DNA of 64,000 bases. Origin: Cyanobium sp. FACHB-13342 (GTDB taxonomy: Bacteria; Cyanobacteriota; Cyanobacteriia; PCC-6307; Cyanobiaceae). The notes under the pieces were generated by a model. It saw only the letters and a program-made list of their open reading frames with translations, was not told where the DNA came from and searched no databases. Below, one piece after another: positions 58,342 to 64,000 of this stretch (position 1 is its first letter; each line of letters begins with the position of its first letter). The stretch spans positions 124,001 through 188,000 of the forward strand of contig NZ_JACJRT010000014.1 in the NCBI RefSeq assembly GCF_014697415.1. Reading direction: 5' to 3'. Position numbers and translations under genes: made by a program.

Positions 58342-61158
58342 TCAGCCCCCCAGATCGGCCAACCGCCGGCGGGCCAGCTCCGCCTGGGCCTGAGCTTCAG
58401 CCAGGTTGGCCTGGCATTCCGCCACCACCTCCGGCGGGGCCTTGCCCGCAAAATTGGGGTTGGCGAGACGGGCCGCCAACCCAGCAATCTCCTTCTCCGC
58501 CTTGGCCAGGTCCTTGTCGAGGCGGCCCTTGAGGGCGTCGAGATCCACCAGGCCCTCGATCGGCAGCAACACCTGCAGTTCGCCGCACACCCCCGCCAGG
58601 GCCCGCTGGCCGCGGGCGGCCTCGGCGGCGGCGGGATCCAGCACCACCACGCTCTCGGCCCGGGTGAGAGCGGTGATGTCGGCGGTGGCCTCCTGCAGCA
58701 ACTGGGCCAGCTCGCCGCGGCCAGTGACGAACTGCACCGGCGCTGGCTGGGCCGGTTTGAGCCCGGCCACGGCCCGCAGGTTGCGCACCACCCGGATCGC
58801 CTCGATCAGCTCGGCGAATTGGGCCTCCAGGCCGTCGTTGAGGGCGGCCCCATCAAGGGCCGGCCAGGGCTGCAGGGCCAGGAAGGTGCCCTCGGGCTCA
58901 CCCGTGAGCCCGTGCCAGAGCTCTTCGCTCAGGTGGGGCATCAGCGGGTGCAGCAGTACCAGCAACTCCTGCAGCACCTTGGCCAGCACCTGACGGGCGG
59001 TGCGCTGATCGGCGAGGGCCTCGGGGCTGGGGTTGTCACCGGGGTTGAGGCGCCGCTTGAGCAGCTCAATGGTCCAATCGCACACCTCGTTCCAGGCGAA
59101 CTCGTAGAGCCCCTTGGCCGCTTCACCGAGGCCGTAGCTCTCGTAGCGCTCAGCCGTTTCGCGGTTGACGCGGGCCAGCCGGGACAGGATCCAGCGATCG
59201 GCCAGCTGCAGGGCCGCCGGATCGGGCTCACCCAAGCTGGCGGGGGTCTGCCCGCCCAGGTTCATCAGGGCGAAACGGGTGGCGTTCCAGAGCTTGTTGG
59301 CGAAGTTGCGCGAGGCCTCCACCGTGGCGGAGGTGTCGGATTTGCGGTCGTAGTCGAGGCGAATGTCCTGACCCGCGCCTGCCACCTCGCGCACCAGCGC
59401 GAAGCGCAGGGCATCGGCGCCATAGCGCTCAATCAGCAGCAGCGGGTCGATGCCGTTGCCCGCCGATTTGCTCATCTTGCGGTTCTGTTCATCCCGCACC
59501 AGGCCGTGGATGTAGACGTCTCTGAATGGAATCCACGGGATTCCAGAGCCTTCCCGCGCACTCATGAGAGCGCCGGCCATCATCGTCATCCGGGCCACCC
59601 AGAAAAAGATGATGTCGAAGCCCGTCACCAGCACGCTGGTGGGATACCAACGGGCCAGATCGGCGGCATCGGCATCGGGCCAGCCCAGGGTGGAGAAGGG
59701 CCAGAGGCCGCTGGAGAACCAGGTGTCGAGGGCGTCGGGGTCCTGCTCGAGCACCAACGGGTGGGCGTGGGTGCCAGTGCCGTAGATGGATTCGGCCTTC
59801 GCCATGGCTTCTGATTCATCGCGAGCCACCACATAGGGCGTGGTGTCGGTGATGGCGCCGCCGGTCTCACTCACCACAAACCAGGCGGGGATGCGGTGGC
59901 CCCACCACAGCTGGCGGGAGATGCACCAGTCGCGGATGTCGGTGAGCCAGTCGCGGTAGACCTTGCTCCAGCGCTCTGGCACGAAGCGGGGATCGAAGTT
60001 CTCCAGGGCCTCGCGGCAACGGGCGGCCAGGGGCTCCGTCTTCACAAACCACTGGGTGGAGAGCAGCGGCTCCACCGGCACCTTGCCGCGATCGGAGAAG
60101 GGCACGCTGTGGCGGTAGGGCTCCACCTTCACCAGGAAGCCTTCGGCCTCCATGGCGGCCACCACGGCCTGGCGCGCCTCGAAGCGATCCAGGCCGTGGA
60201 AGGGGCCGGCGGCCTCGTTCATCGAGCCGTCCTTGGCCATCACCGTGATCAGCGGCAGGTTGTGGCGCTGGCCAATGGCGAAGTCGTTGGGGTCGTGGGC
60301 GGGGGTCACCTTCACGCAGCCGGTGCCGAACTCCGCATCCACGTGGTCGTCCGCCACGATCGGGATCGTGCGGCCCACCAGCGGCAGGGTGAGGGTCTGC
60401 CCCACCAGCTCGGCATAGCGAGAGTCTTTCGGGTTCACCGCCACAGCCGTGTCGCCCAGCAGGGTTTCGGGGCGGGTGGTGGCCACTTCGAGGAAGCCGG
60501 CACCGCTGCTGAGCGGATAGCGGAAGTGCCAGAGGTGGCCATCCACCTCCTTCATCTCCACCTCCAGATCGCTCACCGCCGAGCCGGAAGCGGGGCACCA
60601 GTTCACCAGGTATTCACCCCGGTAGATCAGCCCCTGCTCATGCAGGCGGTTGAAGGCCTCGATCACCGCCGCGCTGCAGCCGGCATCGAGCGTGAAACGC
60701 TCGCGCCGCCAATCCACCGAATAACCGAGCCGGCGAAGCTGGCCCACGATCGTGCCGCCGCTCTGAGCCTTCCACTCCCAGGCCTTCTCCAGGAAAGCCT
60801 CCCGGCCGAGGTCTTCCTTGCGCTGGCCCTCGGCCTTGAGCTGCTTCTCGAGGATCGTCTGCACGGCGATCGAAGCGTGATCGGTGCCGGGGAGGCAGAG
60901 CACGTTTTTGCCGCGGAGGCGCTGGAAGCGCACGATCGTGTCGATCAGGGCCGTGTTGAAGGCATGGCCCATGTGCAGGCTGCCGGTCACGTTCGGCGGC
61001 GGGATCACCACGCTGAACGGCTCGCCGGGAGCGCTGGGATCGGGGTGAAAGGCGCCGCTGGTTTCCCAGGCGTGCTGCCAGCGGCTTTCCGTGCCCGCCG
61101 GGTCGTAGGTCTTGGGCAGGGCTTCGGCGGACACGGCGGCAGCAGGCAGGGGGGCCAT
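58342..61158 (-). CDS. valS: Valyl-tRNA synthetase
   Basis: 938 residues from ATG 61158, normal for cyanobacterial ValRS. It charges tRNA-Val and edits Thr. Seen: the class I HIGH box as HMGHAF in [17 protein letters not shown], the CP1 editing domain, [30 protein letters not shown] for KMSKS, and the C-terminal anticodon and coiled-coil domain ([20 protein letters not shown]). The longer frame to 61224 is divergent with the next gene and was not used. Confidence 0.97.
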   Translation of the reverse strand: MAPLPAAAVSAEALPKTYDPAGTESRWQHAWETSGAFHPDPSAPGEPFSVVIPPPNVTGSLHMGHAFNTALIDTIVRFQRLRGKNVLCLPGTDHASIAVQTILEKQLKAEGQRKEDLGREAFLEKAWEWKAQSGGTIVGQLRRLGYSVDWRRERFTLDAGCSAAVIEAFNRLHEQGLIYRGEYLVNWCPASGSAVSDLEVEMKEVDGHLWHFRYPLSSGAGFLEVATTRPETLLGDTAVAVNPKDSRYAELVGQTLTLPLVGRTIPIVADDHVDAEFGTGCVKVTPAHDPNDFAIGQRHNLPLITVMAKDGSMNEAAGPFHGLDRFEARQAVVAAMEAEGFLVKVEPYRHSVPFSDRGKVPVEPLLSTQWFVKTEPLAARCREALENFDPRFVPERWSKVYRDWLTDIRDWCISRQLWWGHRIPAWFVVSETGGAITDTTPYVVARDESEAMAKAESIYGTGTHAHPLVLEQDPDALDTWFSSGLWPFSTLGWPDADAADLARWYPTSVLVTGFDIIFFWVARMTMMAGALMSAREGSGIPWIPFRDVYIHGLVRDEQNRKMSKSAGNGIDPLLLIERYGADALRFALVREVAGAGQDIRLDYDRKSDTSATVEASRNFANKLWNATRFALMNLGGQTPASLGEPDPAALQLADRWILSRLARVNRETAERYESYGLGEAAKGLYEFAWNEVCDWTIELLKRRLNPGDNPSPEALADQRTARQVLAKVLQELLVLLHPLMPHLSEELWHGLTGEPEGTFLALQPWPALDGAALNDGLEAQFAELIEAIRVVRNLRAVAGLKPAQPAPVQFVTGRGELAQLLQEATADITALTRAESVVVLDPAAAEAARGQRALAGVCGELQVLLPIEGLVDLDALKGRLDKDLAKAEKEIAGLAARLANPNFAGKAPPEVVAECQANLAEAQAQAELARRRLADLGG

Positions 61159-61207
61159 GCTCGCAAAGTGCCGCCGCAGCGGGATGATGGGCCAGCTCGT
61201 GCCATCC

Positions 61208-62476
61208 ATGGCCCCGCCCCCCACCGCTCAGAAATCCCACCGCCGCTGGCACCCCCTGCTCAGCTTGCTGGCCGGCTTGGCCCTGCTCGCCCCCCTCGGG
61301 GGGTGCAGCCGGGGCCGGGAGTGGCCCGGCATGGTTTACGTGGCGATCGGAGCCAACCGAGACCAAACCATCACCTCGGAGCTGAAGCAGGAATTTGAGG
61401 ACCGCCTGGGAGCGGTGGAGAAGGGGTTCCGCCAGATCCACCCCGACACCTGGTTTCAGTTCGCCCTCTACCCCGAGGACCAGTTGGTGGAGGTCATGCG
61501 CCAGCGCAGCCGAAGTGGGCTCGCCCCGGATCTGCTGCTGGTGAATGGCGACTCGGCCCTGCGCCTCCTGAAGGCCGGCCTGGTGGATCCCTTCCCCATC
61601 CGCAACGACCAGCGGGCCAACTTCAACGCCGAGGAGCTGAGGCGGTTGCGCAGCCCGGATGGGCAGCTGGCAGGCTTGCCGTTGCTGGTGCAGACCCAGT
61701 TGGGCTGCTTCAACCGGGAGCGCCTGCCCAACCCCCCAGCCACCCTCAAGGAGCTGCTGAGCGCCAGTGCCAACGGTCACCCCATTGGCCTGTCGATCGA
61801 CCTCTATTACCTGCTCTGGAGCGTGGGCAGCACCGGAGCCCTTCCCGCCCTCGACCGGGCCGTGCTGGGGCAACCGCCCAACCCGGCCGAACGCCAGGCC
61901 CTGACGGGCTGGCTGAGCTGGATGCAGAACGCCAGCAGCCAGCAGCGGGTCAGCTTCTTCCCTGACCAACCCACCGCCGAAGCGGAATTCAAGGCCGGCC
62001 GCCTCGACTGGATCCCCTGTCGCAGCACCGTGCTGCCCCAGCTGCGCCGGGCCATGGGCAGCGCCCTCGGGGTTGCCCCTCTGCCGGATGGGGAGGGTCA
62101 CCGGGCCAGCCCGATCAACCGGCTGCGGGTGCTGGCCCTCGGCCGCAGCTCCAGCGCAGAGGGGCGGCGCCGCGCCCTGGCCTTCAGCTCTTACACCGTC
62201 AATCCGCTCACCCAGCGCAGCATCACCCTGGGATCCCAGACGGTGCTGCCGGCCAACCGCTTCGTCACCGTGCCCGTGCAGAGCTCCCAGGTGCTGGCCG
62301 CCATGGTGGCCGCCTCCAACCAGGGCCTTCAGAGCAACAGCCTGGTGACCCTGGTGCACTCCAATGACCCCCGCATTCCCCGCTTGCAGACCCTGCTGAC
62401 GGAGTTGGTGTTCGGGGAGCGCAGCCCCGAGGGCGCCACCACCGAGCTGGTCCAGATCCTGCAGACCCGCCCATGA
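61208..62476 (+). CDS. Extracellular solute-binding lipoprotein (ABC-type)
   Basis: 422 residues from ATG 61208. A lipoprotein signal peptide (hydrophobic, ending LAPLGGC, lipobox cysteine near residue 32) is followed by a two-lobed binding protein of the carbohydrate/polyol type: [60 protein letters not shown]. The ligand is unknown. No permease or ATPase follows. Instead an MscS channel gene starts within its stop (4-bp overlap). Divergent from valS with 49 bp between starts. Confidence 0.85.
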   Translation: MAPPPTAQKSHRRWHPLLSLLAGLALLAPLGGCSRGREWPGMVYVAIGANRDQTITSELKQEFEDRLGAVEKGFRQIHPDTWFQFALYPEDQLVEVMRQRSRSGLAPDLLLVNGDSALRLLKAGLVDPFPIRNDQRANFNAEELRRLRSPDGQLAGLPLLVQTQLGCFNRERLPNPPATLKELLSASANGHPIGLSIDLYYLLWSVGSTGALPALDRAVLGQPPNPAERQALTGWLSWMQNASSQQRVSFFPDQPTAEAEFKAGRLDWIPCRSTVLPQLRRAMGSALGVAPLPDGEGHRASPINRLRVLALGRSSSAEGRRRALAFSSYTVNPLTQRSITLGSQTVLPANRFVTVPVQSSQVLAAMVAASNQGLQSNSLVTLVHSNDPRIPRLQTLLTELVFGERSPEGATTELVQILQTRP

Positions 62477-63729
62477 AAGAGCTGCTGCTGGAAATCTTCG
62501 GCTGGCTGGGCTACCTGGAACGGCCCCTGGTGCTGGTGCAGCTGGGCCTGGTGATCGCCGTGGTGCTGCTCACCCGACAAGCCCAGCACCGACACTGGCT
62601 ACCAGCACTGCCGCTGCTCGCCTATCCGCCCCTAGGCCTGTTGGTCCTGGGCCTGGGCTGCCTGGCCCTGGCTGGCCTGGGCTTGCCCCAGCGGCTGGCA
62701 AGCCTGCTGGGGCTGCTATGGCTGGGCTGGTATGGCATCAGCCTGCTGCACCAGCCCCTGGCCCGCTGGCTGCCAGCGCAGCAGCTGCATGAACTGGAAG
62801 CGCGGCTGCTGCGGCCCGCCTACCTGGTGGCCGCTGCCCTGCTGCTGATCGGGGAGGTCGACAACGTCAACGACCTCGCCGTGATCCGACTGGGAGAGCT
62901 GCTGGGAGTGTCGATGAGCTTCGGCAAGTTGTCTAACGCCCTGGTGGTGGTCTACCTGGTGCTGGTGGGCTGCGGACCCCCGGCGGCCGGCGTGGCCTGG
63001 CTGATCCAGCGCAGCCTGGGGCTGAGCGACGGCAGCCGCAAGGCCATGGAACTGATGCTTCGCTACCTGGTGGTGGGGCTCGGTCTGGTGGGCGTCGCCA
63101 TGCACCTGGGCATCAACAGCACCGCCCTGATCGCCGTGGCTGGCGGCCTCTCGGTGGGCTTGGGCTTTGGCATCAAGGAGGTGTTCTCCAACTTTGTGAG
63201 CGGCCTCTGGCTGCTGTTTGAGGGGTCCGTGCGGCCCGGCGAAGTGCTGATGCTGGATGGCGATCCCTGTGAGGTGCGCCGGCTCGGCCTGCGGGCCACC
63301 CTGCTCTGGCGCAGCCGCGACAACGCCGAACTGCTGATCCCCAATCAGATGTTCTTCACCGCACCAGCCACCTCCTACACCGCCAGCGACCGCATGCGCC
63401 GCAGCCAGGTGAGCGTGGGAGCGGCCTACCACCACGATCCCGCCGCCGTGATCGCCCTGCTGGAGGCCACCGCGCTGGAGGTGCCAGGGGTGCTGCACAC
63501 TCCAGCCCCCAAAGCCCTGTTGCTCGACTACGGCGATTCCGCCATCCACTACGCCCTGCGCTTCTGGATTGCCAATCCGCTGGACAACGTCGGGATCTGC
63601 AGCGACGTGAACCAGGCGATCTGGCAGGCCTTCCGGCGAGAGGGCATCGAGATTCCATTCCCGCAACAGGTGCAGTACGAGATGGCGTGGCCCCCCGAAA
63701 ACCACCAGAGCATCCAACCCCATCGGTGA
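62473..63729 (+). CDS. MscS-family mechanosensitive ion channel
   Basis: 418 residues from ATG 62473. Six or seven membrane helices precede the MscS core: the pore helix and beta domain are marked by AVAGGLSVGLGFGIKEVFSN, FVSGLWLLFEGSVRPGEVL and LLIPNQMFF, and the cytoplasmic vestibule closes with FRREGIEIPFPQQVQYEM. No cyclic-nucleotide-binding domain is present, unlike the channel at 12163. The start overlaps the solute-binding gene by 4 bp, so both are probably made together. Confidence 0.93.
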   Translation: MKELLLEIFGWLGYLERPLVLVQLGLVIAVVLLTRQAQHRHWLPALPLLAYPPLGLLVLGLGCLALAGLGLPQRLASLLGLLWLGWYGISLLHQPLARWLPAQQLHELEARLLRPAYLVAAALLLIGEVDNVNDLAVIRLGELLGVSMSFGKLSNALVVVYLVLVGCGPPAAGVAWLIQRSLGLSDGSRKAMELMLRYLVVGLGLVGVAMHLGINSTALIAVAGGLSVGLGFGIKEVFSNFVSGLWLLFEGSVRPGEVLMLDGDPCEVRRLGLRATLLWRSRDNAELLIPNQMFFTAPATSYTASDRMRRSQVSVGAAYHHDPAAVIALLEATALEVPGVLHTPAPKALLLDYGDSAIHYALRFWIANPLDNVGICSDVNQAIWQAFRREGIEIPFPQQVQYEMAWPPENHQSIQPHR

Positions 63730-63771
63730 AAGATCTCCAGCCCCAGTGCCAGCTTCAGCCGAGGACCGAAG

Positions 63772-64000
63772 TCAAACCTGATGGGCTTTCAACCGAGAGA
63801 CGGTTTTTTCAAGCAACTCGATCGAAACATCTTCGGCTGAGTCCACATCGGAATGGCCGAAAGGATTGTCGATATCGTCGATCAAACGCAACAGCAAGAT
63901 CACAATGAAAGAAATTACCGCCAAAAAGAAAACTGACTCAGCAAGATTCTCAGCGCGCGCCATCACCAGACCGGCAAACAGCAACACCGCAGCAATATCC
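63772..64000 (-). CDS. C-terminal part of a membrane protein, possibly DUF4239/bestrophin-like
   Basis: The frame runs off the end of the window; a GTG at 63987 is only an internal codon if the gene continues. The visible part has two hydrophobic segments (DIAAVLLFAGLVMARA and VFFLAVISFIVILLLRLI) and the ending LIDDIDNPFG, which resembles the DLDNPF ending of DUF4239 proteins, followed by an acidic tail. It is convergent with the MscS gene, with 42 bp between stops and no clear terminator. Confidence 0.5.
   Translation of the reverse strand, partial: DIAAVLLFAGLVMARAENLAESVFFLAVISFIVILLLRLIDDIDNPFGHSDVDSAEDVSIELLEKTVSRLKAHQV

Overview
The window reads as chromosomal DNA of a high-G+C picocyanobacterium of the Cyanobium / subcluster-5 Synechococcus type. 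The evidence is an adjacent Flv3-Flv1 flavodiiron pair, a UbiC-like chorismate lyase, biosynthetic arginine decarboxylase, two acyl-lipid delta-9 type desaturases, the rplI-dnaB and mnmG neighbourhood, and many small conserved-looking proteins of unknown function. No rRNA, tRNA, CRISPR array, transposase or phage gene was found. Genes are tightly packed on both strands, with frequent 1-4 bp overlaps and no gene-free stretch longer than about 220 bases.

Layout. 1-6.2 kb: the end of a glycine-oxidase (ThiO-like) gene, then a leftward run alternating three exported FecR-domain proteins with two CHASE2-class III adenylate cyclases. 6.2-12 kb: ndk, speA, a GAF/HD-GYP protein, a DUF3307 protein and a SIMPL protein. 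12-22.5 kb: an MscS channel with a cyclic-nucleotide-binding domain, alaS, then a rightward SNF2 helicase / SWIM / MEKHLA / HExxH / Hsp20 series. 22.6-30 kb: a large membrane Fe-S protein with a CNMP-like tail, flv3-flv1 and rubrerythrin; a perfect 15-bp-arm palindrome precedes rubrerythrin. 30-38 kb: gcvP-gcvH and a PLP lyase-like gene, then two desaturases with an HTH-like gene between them. 38-48 kb: rplI, dnaB, two glycosyltransferase-type genes (the first visibly AT-richer), mnmG, a GspC/PilP-like protein, two more glycosyltransferases and chorismate lyase. 48-58 kb: small conserved proteins, a SprT-like protein, ligA, a 1048-aa PhoX/choice-of-anchor-like protein with its own terminator, a TVP38-type membrane protein and a MliC-like lysozyme inhibitor. 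58-64 kb: valS, a solute-binding lipoprotein translationally coupled to an MscS channel, and the end of a membrane protein that runs off the window.

How the genes may work together. Second-messenger signalling is unusually prominent. There are two membrane cyclases whose sensor halves face the periplasm and are interleaved with periplasmic FecR proteins, an HD-GYP domain for cyclic-di-GMP turnover, and a channel with an intact phosphate-binding cassette. A second theme is oxygen and peroxide handling (Flv3/Flv1, rubrerythrin, the Fe-S protein). The strongest candidate for an undescribed system is the FecR/CHASE2-cyclase cassette. Family assignments come from reading motifs by eye; no database search was run.
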